Of a stretch of DNA of 35,246 nucleotides, positions 1 through 8,418 are shown piece after piece. How positions within the stretch are numbered: the first letter of the stretch is position 1; every line of letters starts with the position of its first letter. The notes under the pieces are model-generated. The model was given only the letters and a program-made list of their open reading frames with translations. It did no database searches and was not told the DNA's origin. The position numbers were made by a program, and so were the translations under genes. Source of the DNA: CAYJBH01 sp964371365 (GTDB lineage Bacteria > Bacillota > Clostridia > Oscillospirales > Ruminococcaceae); NCBI GenBank assembly GCA_964371365.1, contig CAYJMO010000006.1:1-35246 (forward strand), read 5' to 3'.

Positions 1-333
1 TTCACCAACCTTGAAAACATTCAGACCGCGAGGGTGACCTTTGACACCGATAACCTAAGTGAGCGTACCATCACCGTGTCCGATTTTAGGATAAAGAATC
101 AAAATCAGAACATCGATATCGAGGTTATTACCGAACAGATACAGGACGTTCATCTAATCGGCTCGCTCGAGAGCTTAGAGCAGATGCAGCAGGCATCGGT
201 CATAGCCGAGATTGATATGGAGGATATCACCACCGCACAGGGCTCCCAAACGGTGCCGGTGAGCATAGTCATCACCGCAAATGACGATGTCATCGCTGTG
301 GGTAGCTACAGCGCAGTGGTGGAGGTACAATGA
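1..333 (+). CDS. YbbR-like domain protein, C-terminal end (partial)
   Basis: The reading frame is open from the first base and ends at 333, so only about 110 C-terminal residues are present and the true start lies upstream of the window. The visible part alternates short beta-strand stretches and carries the pattern usual for the end of a YbbR repeat: a V-x-L-I-G-S step, then a strand ending in A-E-I-D, then G-S-Q-T-V-P-V and A-V-G-S-Y-S-A-V-V-E-V. YbbR-domain proteins such as CdaR are membrane-anchored extracytoplasmic proteins, some of which regulate the diadenylate cyclase CdaA. No anchor is visible because the N-terminus is missing. The stop codon overlaps the recJ start by two bases, so the two genes are probably translated together. 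Family assignment is by pattern only and is moderately sure. Confidence 0.55.
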   Translation, partial: FTNLENIQTARVTFDTDNLSERTITVSDFRIKNQNQNIDIEVITEQIQDVHLIGSLESLEQMQQASVIAEIDMEDITTAQGSQTVPVSIVITANDDVIAVGSYSAVVEVQ

Positions 334-2267
334 TCAACTTTAACTACAGCATTTGGGAATGCCGCGGTAAGGGTGGGTCACTCAGCGCACAACTAACAGC
401 GAACAGAGGGGACAGCGCCACCGATGTAGAGATAGACCCTTTTCGACTTAAAGACATGGAAAATGCGGTAAGAATCATCTCGGACGCGATAGAACAGGAC
501 GAGCGAATTGTTGTTTTTGGCGACTATGACGTGGACGGCGTCACCGCAACGGCAATATTGGTCAGATATCTTGAGGGCATAGGCGCTGAGGTCTATTATA
601 AACTTCCAAACAGGATAGAGGACGGTTACGGCATATCATCCGATGCGGTGGAACTTTTAAAGGAAAAGGGTGTTAGCCTTATCATAACGGTGGACAACGG
701 TGTCAGCGCATTTGACGCAGTGTCCGCCGCAAATCGCCTTGATATTAAGATAGTGGTCACCGACCATCATACCCCCTCTGAGCAGTTGCCGACCGCCGAC
801 GCGCTTGTCAACCCGAAGAGAGAGGATGACGACAGCGGATATGAGACTATGTCCGGTGCAGGCGTTGCGCTCTGCCTCGTAGCGGCCTTGGAGGGCTGTT
901 ATGTGAACGACATGCTTTATGAATACGGTGAGCTTGCGGCACTCGGGACGGTGTGCGACGTTATGCCGCTGAATCCGCTCAACAGAACCATCGTTTCGGC
1001 AGGACTTTCCACCCTGAACGAAACCCCTTGTGTCGGTCTCGAGGCCATGCTGAATATCGCAAAGCACGGTGAAAAGCCGGTCACAGCCACAACACTCGGA
1101 TTTACCATCGGTCCGCGTCTCAATGCCGCCGGACGGATAGACGACCCAACCGCCGCACTCTCACTGCTTCTATCCACCGACGAGGAGGAGGCACTGGCAC
1201 TTGCAGGTGAGCTTAACGACTGCAATCTACAGCGACGCAAAGAGGAACAGGAACTTCTCGACATTCTTAAAGAGGAGGCATTGCAACACGCTCAAGATCC
1301 GGTACTGGTGCTGTTCGGCGAGGGATATCATGAGGGGGTGCTCGGACTCGCCGCTACACGTCTTTGTCGACGATATCATAAGCCGACCATAGTCATATCT
1401 ACCGACGGTCAACAGGGCAAAGGCAGTGGGCGCAGTGTTGCCGGTTTTTCCCTATACGATGCACTTGCGGCATGCAGTGAGCATCTACTGGGATTTGGCG
1501 GACACACCCTCGCGGCAGGTCTTTCGATAGATACAGAGCGTTGCGAAGAGTTTCGCAGGGCGATAAACAGCTACGCAAAGGGAATAATCGGCGATATACC
1601 GATACCTAAGTTGATGTTGGACGGGCTTATTACCGAACGCATTACGGTGGAGGAGATAAGGGCTTTGTCGCTCTATGAGCCGTACGGCCAGGAAAATCCG
1701 ACCCCCTGTTTTATGATTGCCAATGTCGCCGTTGAACAGGTATCTCCCATGAAGGATGCGCATAGCCGTATCTGTTTTAACCACTGTGGCGAGAGGTACT
1801 GGGCGAGTATATTCAACCGCACCCCGTCATCGCTCGGCTACAAAGCCGGTGATCGAGTGGATATTGCGGTCGAGCTCGGACTATATACCTCGCAGGGTAA
1901 CACCGCCGTCTCGTTGAGTGTGCGGGACATAAGACACGGAGGATTAGGTGAAGATTTTGTCGTACAATGTCGACTTTTTGCCTCCTATTACTATGGTGCT
2001 AAGTTGAATGAGGAGCAAAAACGACTACTCTCTCCCGACCGTGAATTTGTCGCCAAGGTTTTTCGGCAACTTGAGGGATGCTCCGTTATGGATCTATCCA
2101 ACCTGTTTGGTGGGTTTGAAAGAGAGGATGCAGGCAAGATTGTATCTTCATTGTATGGTCTTTTGGAACTTGGGCTAATATACATAAAGAACGATGTGTT
2201 GCATAAAACGATTAATCCGGTCAAGCGAGCGTTGTCGGAGAGTGAAATTTTGAGGGGATTGCAGTGA
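330..2267 (+). CDS. recJ: Single-stranded-DNA-specific exonuclease RecJ
   Basis: A 645-residue RecJ of the DHH phosphoesterase family. These enzymes degrade single-stranded DNA 5' to 3' in recombination, mismatch and base-excision repair. Visible motifs: D-Y-D-V-D-G at about residues 65-70 and the D-H-H signature at 145-147, both metal ligands; G-P-R-L-N-A-A-G-R-I near 261-270; and the DHHA1 motif G-G-H-T-L-A-A-G near 390-397. An OB-fold-like segment follows and the last 100 residues are a lineage-specific tail. The length is within the usual RecJ range. The ATG at 330 overlaps the preceding stop as ATGA and has GGAGG four bases upstream, which fixes the start. The stop overlaps the GTG of relA in the same way, so this is a tightly coupled operon. 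Confidence 0.95.
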   Translation: MINFNYSIWECRGKGGSLSAQLTANRGDSATDVEIDPFRLKDMENAVRIISDAIEQDERIVVFGDYDVDGVTATAILVRYLEGIGAEVYYKLPNRIEDGYGISSDAVELLKEKGVSLIITVDNGVSAFDAVSAANRLDIKIVVTDHHTPSEQLPTADALVNPKREDDDSGYETMSGAGVALCLVAALEGCYVNDMLYEYGELAALGTVCDVMPLNPLNRTIVSAGLSTLNETPCVGLEAMLNIAKHGEKPVTATTLGFTIGPRLNAAGRIDDPTAALSLLLSTDEEEALALAGELNDCNLQRRKEEQELLDILKEEALQHAQDPVLVLFGEGYHEGVLGLAATRLCRRYHKPTIVISTDGQQGKGSGRSVAGFSLYDALAACSEHLLGFGGHTLAAGLSIDTERCEEFRRAINSYAKGIIGDIPIPKLMLDGLITERITVEEIRALSLYEPYGQENPTPCFMIANVAVEQVSPMKDAHSRICFNHCGERYWASIFNRTPSSLGYKAGDRVDIAVELGLYTSQGNTAVSLSVRDIRHGGLGEDFVVQCRLFASYYYGAKLNEEQKRLLSPDREFVAKVFRQLEGCSVMDLSNLFGGFEREDAGKIVSSLYGLLELGLIYIKNDVLHKTINPVKRALSESEILRGLQ

Positions 2268-4420
2268 CGTTTGAAACGTTAAAGGATCGAATAAAGGCAC
2301 AGGGCAGAGGGGTCGACATGGATCTCATCACCCGTGCTTTTGAAAAGGCGCAAAAGGCTCACGAGGGGCAACATCGCCTCTCGGGAGAGCCTTATATCGA
2401 GCACCCTTTAAATGTCGCACTCTTGTTGGTGGAGCTCGGCATGGATACCGCATGCATTGTGGCGGCGCTTTTGCATGATGTGGTAGAGGACACCGACACG
2501 ACGCTGGAGACTATAAAAAAGCAGTTTGGTGGTGAGGTGGCGGAGCTGGTGGACGGGTTGACAAAACTCGGAGCCATCGCCTTTTCCTCGGTGGCGGAGC
2601 AACAGGCGGAGAATCTGCGAAAGATGCTTCTTGCCATGAGCAACGACATACGGGTTATGATAATAAAACTCTGCGACCGTCTGCATAACCTTAGAACACT
2701 GGATGTCATGCCGGTAGAAAAACAGCTGAAAAAAGCCCTCGAGACGATGGAGGTGTACGCCCCCATCGCCTATCGACTCGGTATGAAAAAGCTCAAAGAG
2801 GAGTTGGAGGATCGCAGTCTATACTATCTCGATCGTTTTGGCTACAGCGAGATCACCGAGGCACTCGGGAATACCGGCAAGACACGTGAATATATGGAGA
2901 TGGTGACAGAGCATGTCCGCCAACGCGTCTTGGAGGGTGGAATAGAGAATGCGGAGTTTGAAAGCCGGATAAAGAGCGTCTATGGCATCTATCGCAAGAT
3001 GTTTTTGGACGGCAAGGAGTTTGACGAGATATATGACATCTACGCACTGCGTGTAATTGTGGAGAACGTCGGTGAGTGTTATAACGTGCTCGGAATTATC
3101 CACGACCTCTATCATCCGGTGCCAAACCGATTCAAGGATTATATATCAACACCCAAACCTAACCTATATCGCAGCCTACACACCACCATTGTCGGTCCGG
3201 GTGGAACGCCGGTGGAGGTGCAGATACGCACATTCGAGATGCACCGTACCGCCGAGCTCGGTGTTGCGGCACACTGGAAGTATAAGGCGGGCGTGACCGA
3301 CAGCAGTAAGGGCATGGAGGAACGTCTTGCATGGGTTCGCCGATTGATAGAGCAGGATGACGTTAGCGACGACGAGGAAATTTTACAGAATATTAAGCAT
3401 GAATTGGTGCCGCAGGAGGTCTATGTCTTTACTCCGCGTGGCGATGTTATCACACTTCCGACCGGTTCTACCGCCATCGACTTTGCCTATGCTATACACT
3501 CACAGGTCGGCAACCGCATGGTCGGCGCGAAGATTGGCGGCAAGCTGGTCTCGATAGACCACAAATTAGAAAACGGTGAGATAATAGAGGTGGTGACCGG
3601 ATCGGAGAACAAGGGGCCGGGCCGCGACTGGCTTAACATTGTCCGTACCAGTGAGGCGCGCAACAAGATAAGAACCTGGTTTAAAAAGGAGCGCAAGGAG
3701 GAGAATATCGAGCAGGGGCGCGACATGCTGGACAAGGAGATGAGGCGCGCCGGCATTACGCTCACTAAAGATGAGCGGGAGCATTTTCTGCACGATATTG
3801 CTAAAAAGTTGCGCATAAATTCGGTGGACGAGCTCTATGCCTCGCTCGGGTACGGCGGCATTACGTTAGCTAAATTGATGAGCAGGGCAAAGGAGGATTA
3901 TGCGAAGTTAGTCAAGGCGAAAAGTCCGGTTGAAATCTTCGCTATTCCGGAAAAAAAGGAGACCTCCAGCGAGGGAGTCGTGGTGGAGGGCATCGACAAC
4001 TGCCTTGTCAAGTTTGCGAAATGTTGCGGACCACTGCCGGGCGACGACATTGTCGGATTTATTACAAGAGGGCACGGCGTTGCCATACACAAGATGCAAT
4101 GCGCCAACTATCAGCGCAGTAAGGACGTTTTAGAGAACAGCCCGAGGTGGTTGTCCGCTCACTGGGCATCGGAGGTGCGAGACAGCTTTAACGCCACCCT
4201 TGAGATATCGGCACTCAACCGCAATGCACTGCTCGCCGACATCACCGTCTCGCTTGCAAACATGCACGTGCCGATTGTAGCACTTATCGCAAGGGAGAAG
4301 GAGTCCGGCAACTTTGCTAACTTTCTGGTCACCATATCGGTCACCAACCTCGAACATCTCAACTCGGTGGTGACAAAACTGCGTAAGGTGCGCGATGTTC
4401 AGGATATAATCAGAAGATGA
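2264..4420 (+). CDS. relA: Bifunctional (p)ppGpp synthetase/hydrolase, RelA/SpoT family
   Basis: A 718-residue long-form Rel protein. It makes and degrades the stringent-response alarmone (p)ppGpp. Domains in order: HD hydrolase, with the H-D-V-V-E-D-T motif near residues 71-77; synthetase, about 230-345, with R-F-K-D-Y-I and the N-L-Y-R-S-L-H-T-T signature; TGS domain about 390-450, starting at E-V-Y-V-F-T-P; a conserved-cysteine region with A-K-C-C-G-P-L-P-G near 587; and a C-terminal ACT/RRM-type domain. Both catalytic domains look complete, so a bifunctional Rel is expected rather than a synthetase-only RelA. The start is GTG at 2264, overlapping the recJ stop, with AGGGG just upstream. 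An apt gene is often next to relA in Firmicutes, but none is seen here. Confidence 0.95.
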   Translation: MTFETLKDRIKAQGRGVDMDLITRAFEKAQKAHEGQHRLSGEPYIEHPLNVALLLVELGMDTACIVAALLHDVVEDTDTTLETIKKQFGGEVAELVDGLTKLGAIAFSSVAEQQAENLRKMLLAMSNDIRVMIIKLCDRLHNLRTLDVMPVEKQLKKALETMEVYAPIAYRLGMKKLKEELEDRSLYYLDRFGYSEITEALGNTGKTREYMEMVTEHVRQRVLEGGIENAEFESRIKSVYGIYRKMFLDGKEFDEIYDIYALRVIVENVGECYNVLGIIHDLYHPVPNRFKDYISTPKPNLYRSLHTTIVGPGGTPVEVQIRTFEMHRTAELGVAAHWKYKAGVTDSSKGMEERLAWVRRLIEQDDVSDDEEILQNIKHELVPQEVYVFTPRGDVITLPTGSTAIDFAYAIHSQVGNRMVGAKIGGKLVSIDHKLENGEIIEVVTGSENKGPGRDWLNIVRTSEARNKIRTWFKKERKEENIEQGRDMLDKEMRRAGITLTKDEREHFLHDIAKKLRINSVDELYASLGYGGITLAKLMSRAKEDYAKLVKAKSPVEIFAIPEKKETSSEGVVVEGIDNCLVKFAKCCGPLPGDDIVGFITRGHGVAIHKMQCANYQRSKDVLENSPRWLSAHWASEVRDSFNATLEISALNRNALLADITVSLANMHVPIVALIAREKESGNFANFLVTISVTNLEHLNSVVTKLRKVRDVQDIIRR

Positions 4421-4436
4421 TGAAACGGAGATATTT

Positions 4437-5648
4437 TTGGTAAAGATAATTGATATAGAGCCAAACTCTCCGGCACAAAAAGCCGGCATTATGCCGGGCG
4501 AGACACTGATTTGTGTCGACGATGAGGAGATAAACGACAGCTTAGACTACAGCTTTCATACCACCGGTGAGCGGTTGTGCCTTCAACTTGATACGCGGAC
4601 GGTGACGGTGAAAAAGAGCGAGTATCAGTCACTCGGTCTGGTGTTTGAGGGGGATCTGTTCGACGGCAAGCGTAGCTGCAAAAACCGCTGTGTGTTCTGC
4701 TTTATCGATCAACTTCCACGCGGTATGCGCCAGTCACTCTACCTGAAGGACGACGACGAACGGCTGTCCTTTTTGATGGGTAACTATATAACGCTGACCA
4801 ACCTAAGCAACCGACTTATCGAGCGCATTATCAAGATGAGATTTTCGCCTATCAATATTTCGGTGCACACCATGAACCCCACCCTGCGCGCCGAGATGAT
4901 GGGCAACAAGAGGGCAGGCGAGGTGCTCTCACTCCTACCGAGGTTTGCATCTGCCGGCATAACCATGAACATACAGTTGGTGCTCTGTCCCGGGATGAAC
5001 GACGGCGAAGAGCTTGTCTATAGCCTTAGCGAACTGCAAAAACTCTATCCGGCGGTGCAGAGTGTCAGCGCCGTGCCGGTTGGGTTGAGCGATTATCGCA
5101 AGGGTCTTGCCCCGCTTAAACCTTTTGATCGCGAGACGGCGATGGCAACCCTACGTATTATAGAGCAGTTTGGAGAACAACACCTTAAAACCCATGCAGA
5201 GAGGCTGTTCTATGCCTCGGATGAGATTTATCTGCTCGCAGGTCAGGAGATACCGCCGTATGAGCACTACGAGGAGTTTTACCAGATAGAGAACGGCGTC
5301 GGCATGTGGCGGCAGTTTTATGACGAGAAAAAGCAGGAGTTCAAGGACAGCGGCGGTGGATTCGATGTCGCTACCGGAGTGCTCGCCACCGGGTTGATGA
5401 GGACACTTTGCGACGGACTGCCAAACGTTACGGTACATACCGTCAAAAACGACTTTTTTGGTCACGGCGTCACGGTGGCAGGGCTTTTGACCGGACGTGA
5501 TGTCGTAGAACAGCTTAAAGGCAAGCTCAACACAGATCGTCTTTTGCTCCCTCGGGACATGCTCAGAGCGCAGGGTGACATAACGTTGGACGACATGTCG
5601 GTGGAGGAGATAGAAAGAGAACTCGCAACTTCGGTGGAGCTCATATAA
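4437..5648 (+). CDS. DUF512 radical SAM protein with N-terminal PDZ
   Basis: A 403-residue protein of the DUF512/PDZ-radical SAM family, common next to der in Clostridia and of unproven function. The N-terminus is a short PDZ-like domain (residues 1-45, with S-P-A-Q-K-A-G-I-M-P-G-E). The radical SAM cluster motif follows as C81-x3-C85-x2-C88, within C-K-N-R-C-V-F-C-F-I-D-Q, and should bind a 4Fe-4S cluster. The C-terminal DUF512 part includes the segment D-V-A-T-G-V-L-A-T-G-L-M near 309-320. The start codon is TTG at 4437, chosen because ACGGAG ends six bases upstream and no in-frame ATG lies nearby. It follows relA by 16 bases and precedes der by 55. The product and substrate are not known to me. 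Confidence 0.9.
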   Translation: MVKIIDIEPNSPAQKAGIMPGETLICVDDEEINDSLDYSFHTTGERLCLQLDTRTVTVKKSEYQSLGLVFEGDLFDGKRSCKNRCVFCFIDQLPRGMRQSLYLKDDDERLSFLMGNYITLTNLSNRLIERIIKMRFSPINISVHTMNPTLRAEMMGNKRAGEVLSLLPRFASAGITMNIQLVLCPGMNDGEELVYSLSELQKLYPAVQSVSAVPVGLSDYRKGLAPLKPFDRETAMATLRIIEQFGEQHLKTHAERLFYASDEIYLLAGQEIPPYEHYEEFYQIENGVGMWRQFYDEKKQEFKDSGGGFDVATGVLATGLMRTLCDGLPNVTVHTVKNDFFGHGVTVAGLLTGRDVVEQLKGKLNTDRLLLPRDMLRAQGDITLDDMSVEEIERELATSVELI

Positions 5649-5703
5649 TAAAAGGACTGCTGAAATTACCGCCTTATAAAAAACACGAAACGAAAGGAAT
5701 AAA

Positions 5704-7026
5704 ATGCCTACAGTAGCCGTAGTCGGACGACCCAACGTCGGAAAAAGCACCCTCTTTAACAAACTTTGCGGAAAGAGGCTTTCCATAGTAGAGGACACGC
5801 CCGGCGTGACCCGAGACAGGATTTTTGCACAGTGTGAATGGCTGGGCAAGGAATTTACACTTATCGACACCGGTGGTCTTGAACCCACCTCTTCCGATGG
5901 GATGCTCACCGAGATGAGGTTGCAGGTACAGCTCGCTATCGACTGTGCCGACGCAATAATATTTGTGGCAGACGGGATGACCGGACTGACCGCTACCGAT
6001 ACCGAGATAGCGAATCTTTTACGACGCAGTAAAAAACCGATATTTGTCGCGGTCAATAAACTGGACAACATCGGCAGGAGTGATGCGGCGCTCTTTGAGT
6101 TTTATGAGCTCGCCATCGGAGATCTGTTCGCAGTCTCGGCGGTGCACGGACACGGCACGGGAGATCTGCTGGATGCCATCTTTGAACACCTTAACTTCGA
6201 TGAAAATGTGAGTGAGGATGGTCTTGACCCCATCACGGTAGCTATTATCGGACGACCCAACGTAGGTAAAAGTTCGCTAATCAACCATATTCTCGGCGAA
6301 AACCGCATGATTGTGCGTGACGAGGCAGGCACCACACGAGATGCGGTGGACTCGCCTGTCGAGAATGAATTTGGAAGGTTTGTTCTTATCGACACCGCCG
6401 GAATGAGAAAACGTGGAAAGGTCGAGCCGGGTGTCGAGAGATACAGCACCCTACGTTCACTGTCGGCGGTCGACCGCAGTGAGGTGGTGGTCATCATGTT
6501 GGATGCGACGGTCGGCTTCACCGAGCAGGACAGCAAGATTGCCGGCTATGCACATGAACAGGGTAAAGGCTGTATAGTCGCCGTCAACAAATGGGACGCC
6601 ATCGAAAAGGAGACGAAAACGATGGAGAGGATGCGCAAAAGTCTTATGGACGATTTTTCGTTTATGTCCTATGTGCCGTTTATCTTTATCTCGGCAAAGA
6701 CGGGCGAGAGGGTGCCGCGCCTGTTTGAACTAATCAAGTTTGTCAACGACCAGAATGCCATGCGTATTACCACCGGTGTCCTCAACGACCTTTTGCATCG
6801 GGCTACCGCAAGGGTTCAACCGCCCAGCGACAAGGGTAGACCACTAAAAATCTATTACATGACCCAGATATCTACCCGCCCACCAACCTTTGCGGCATTT
6901 TGCAACAAAAAAGATCTTTTTCACTTCTCCTATCAGCGGTATATTGAAAACCAAATTCGTGAAGCATACGGACTCGAGGGCACACCGATAAAGATATTGA
7001 TAAGAGAGAGAGGGGAGAAGGTATAA
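5704..7026 (+). CDS. der: Ribosome biogenesis GTPase Der (EngA)
   Basis: A 440-residue tandem GTPase needed for maturation of the 50S ribosomal subunit. G domain 1 carries G-R-P-N-V-G-K-S-T near residue 8, D-T-G-G and N-K-L-D. G domain 2 repeats G-R-P-N-V-G-K-S-S near 184, then T-T-R-D, D-T-A-G-M and N-K-W-D. The last 90 residues form the KH-like RNA-binding domain (R-P-P-T-F-A-A-F-C-N). Length and architecture are typical. The ATG is preceded by AAAGGA with suitable spacing. It lies 55 bases downstream of the DUF512 gene on the same strand. The plsY and gpsA genes that often follow der are absent and a c-di-GMP gene follows instead. Confidence 0.97.
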   Translation: MPTVAVVGRPNVGKSTLFNKLCGKRLSIVEDTPGVTRDRIFAQCEWLGKEFTLIDTGGLEPTSSDGMLTEMRLQVQLAIDCADAIIFVADGMTGLTATDTEIANLLRRSKKPIFVAVNKLDNIGRSDAALFEFYELAIGDLFAVSAVHGHGTGDLLDAIFEHLNFDENVSEDGLDPITVAIIGRPNVGKSSLINHILGENRMIVRDEAGTTRDAVDSPVENEFGRFVLIDTAGMRKRGKVEPGVERYSTLRSLSAVDRSEVVVIMLDATVGFTEQDSKIAGYAHEQGKGCIVAVNKWDAIEKETKTMERMRKSLMDDFSFMSYVPFIFISAKTGERVPRLFELIKFVNDQNAMRITTGVLNDLLHRATARVQPPSDKGRPLKIYYMTQISTRPPTFAAFCNKKDLFHFSYQRYIENQIREAYGLEGTPIKILIRERGEKV

Positions 7027-7088
7027 GGTTTTATATAAGGGGCTACACCTGCAAATCCAACATTTAACATAAATAAAGGGTTATGATA

Positions 7089-8324
7089 ATGAGTAATAAC
7101 GATTGTAAAATAGATGTCAGGTTTAACATAAAAAGTTATGAGCAATTTTTAATCGACAACGAAAAATACAAGTTTAATAAAATTTGTATGACCGAGGTTG
7201 TCAATGCCGACATGATGATCGCCAGCTATGATGAGGAAAAGTACTACAGAACAAGTGCCGAAATCTTAGCAATGGGAAATGCCGCCTATGAACAGATGGG
7301 TATAAGTCATCTTATTCATGTCTACATTCATTCCTACAAAACATTTATGGCAGTGGCAAACAGCGATATGAGCGACGAGGATTTTTACAACCTTATGAAG
7401 GTTAACCATGAGCAGTATGAGCTGATAAGAGGGCAACAGACCGGTCTTAGCGGCGTTTCTCGTTTTGCAATTGCATTTGGAGACGACCTTATAAACCGTT
7501 GTTTGAGCGCATACTACGTAAACAGTGACCTACAGAACAACTTTATCACTGTTGCCAACGAAAAAGAGCTACTCGCTCACGAGCGTGAGGAGCTGGCGCA
7601 AATCCTTGATATTCTTACCGATGCGATAGAGAATGATAACGTTGTGCCGTTTTTTCAGGGTGTGTACGACAATAACGCAGACACTATTTCAAAGTATGAA
7701 GCATTAATGAGGGTCGTTGATAATAACGGAAAAGTTTATCCTCCCGGCTATTTTTTAGAGGCGTCCAAAAAGTTAAAGATTTATCTCTCGTTGAGCATGG
7801 CTTTGATCAACAAAGCGCTTTTGCTTTTTGCAGATAAACAAAGCACCCTTAGCATAAATATTTCACTGTATGATATCCAGTCAGAAAAGTTCCGTGAATG
7901 GTTTTTAAAACGGTTAGAGCAACATCCTGCCCCTGAAAAAGTGATAGTGGAGTTCGTCGAGACTGAAAACTATAACAGAAATGATGACCTTTTCGCGTTT
8001 TTGGAAAAGGTCAGGAATATAGGTTGCCGCATTGCAGTCGATGACTTTGGGGTAGGATATGCAACCTACAGTTCCATCATTTCACTAAAACCGGATATTA
8101 TCAAGGTGGATGGCGATATTATCAAAACTCTTTCCAAGAGCAAGGACAGCAATATAATCCTAAACTCAATCTGCTATATGGCAAACCTAATACAGGCGAA
8201 AACTATAGCGGAGTTCGTTGAGAATAAGGACATCTATGACATTGTTATGTCGAATAAAATCGACTTTTCACAAGGCTATTATTTTGCGAAACCGGCTCCG
8301 TTTGAGGAATTAGATATAAAGTAG
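7089..8324 (+). CDS. EAL-domain protein (putative c-di-GMP phosphodiesterase)
   Basis: About 411 residues. The C-terminal 230 residues are an EAL domain, which hydrolyses cyclic di-GMP. Numbering from the ATG at 7089: E204-A-L, N257 in S-I-N-I-S, glutamates in V-E-F-V-E-T-E near 288-293, D-D-F-G at 318-321, K339-x-D341, E378 and Q395 before G-Y-Y-F-A-K-P. All main metal and catalytic positions seem kept, so it is probably active. The N-terminal 175 residues are not clearly recognisable. They contain G-V-S-R-F-A-I-A-F-G-D-D, which could be a worn-down GGDEF domain, and there is no membrane segment. An ATG at 7083 is possible, but AAAGGG ends at 7080, eight bases before the ATG at 7089 and only two before 7083. 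The gene converges on the next one across a bidirectional terminator. Confidence 0.85.
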   Translation: MSNNDCKIDVRFNIKSYEQFLIDNEKYKFNKICMTEVVNADMMIASYDEEKYYRTSAEILAMGNAAYEQMGISHLIHVYIHSYKTFMAVANSDMSDEDFYNLMKVNHEQYELIRGQQTGLSGVSRFAIAFGDDLINRCLSAYYVNSDLQNNFITVANEKELLAHEREELAQILDILTDAIENDNVVPFFQGVYDNNADTISKYEALMRVVDNNGKVYPPGYFLEASKKLKIYLSLSMALINKALLLFADKQSTLSINISLYDIQSEKFREWFLKRLEQHPAPEKVIVEFVETENYNRNDDLFAFLEKVRNIGCRIAVDDFGVGYATYSSIISLKPDIIKVDGDIIKTLSKSKDSNIILNSICYMANLIQAKTIAEFVENKDIYDIVMSNKIDFSQGYYFAKPAPFEELDIK

Positions 8325-8341
8325 AGGATGGATAAAGCCAT

Positions 8342-8398
8342 TTTACCTCGAAAAACGATACACCTTTCCAGCTTTTCTGTATCGTTTTTCGAGGTAAA
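8342..8398. terminator. Bidirectional intrinsic terminator
   Basis: A perfect 21-bp inverted repeat (8342-8362 and 8378-8398) around a 15-base loop sits between two convergent genes. The core is CGATACA/TGTATCG, flanked by AAAAA on the left and TTTTT on the right. On either strand this reads as a hairpin followed by a run of U, as expected of a terminator working in both directions. Confidence 0.8.
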
Positions 8399-8418
8399 TA
8401 TTATATAGTCAATGAATT

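Noticed and set aside
5151..6071. 306-codon minus-strand ORF opposite the DUF512 and der genes
   Set aside because: It is a shadow of two well-supported genes, spans their junction, has a low-complexity non-protein-like composition and no ribosome site.
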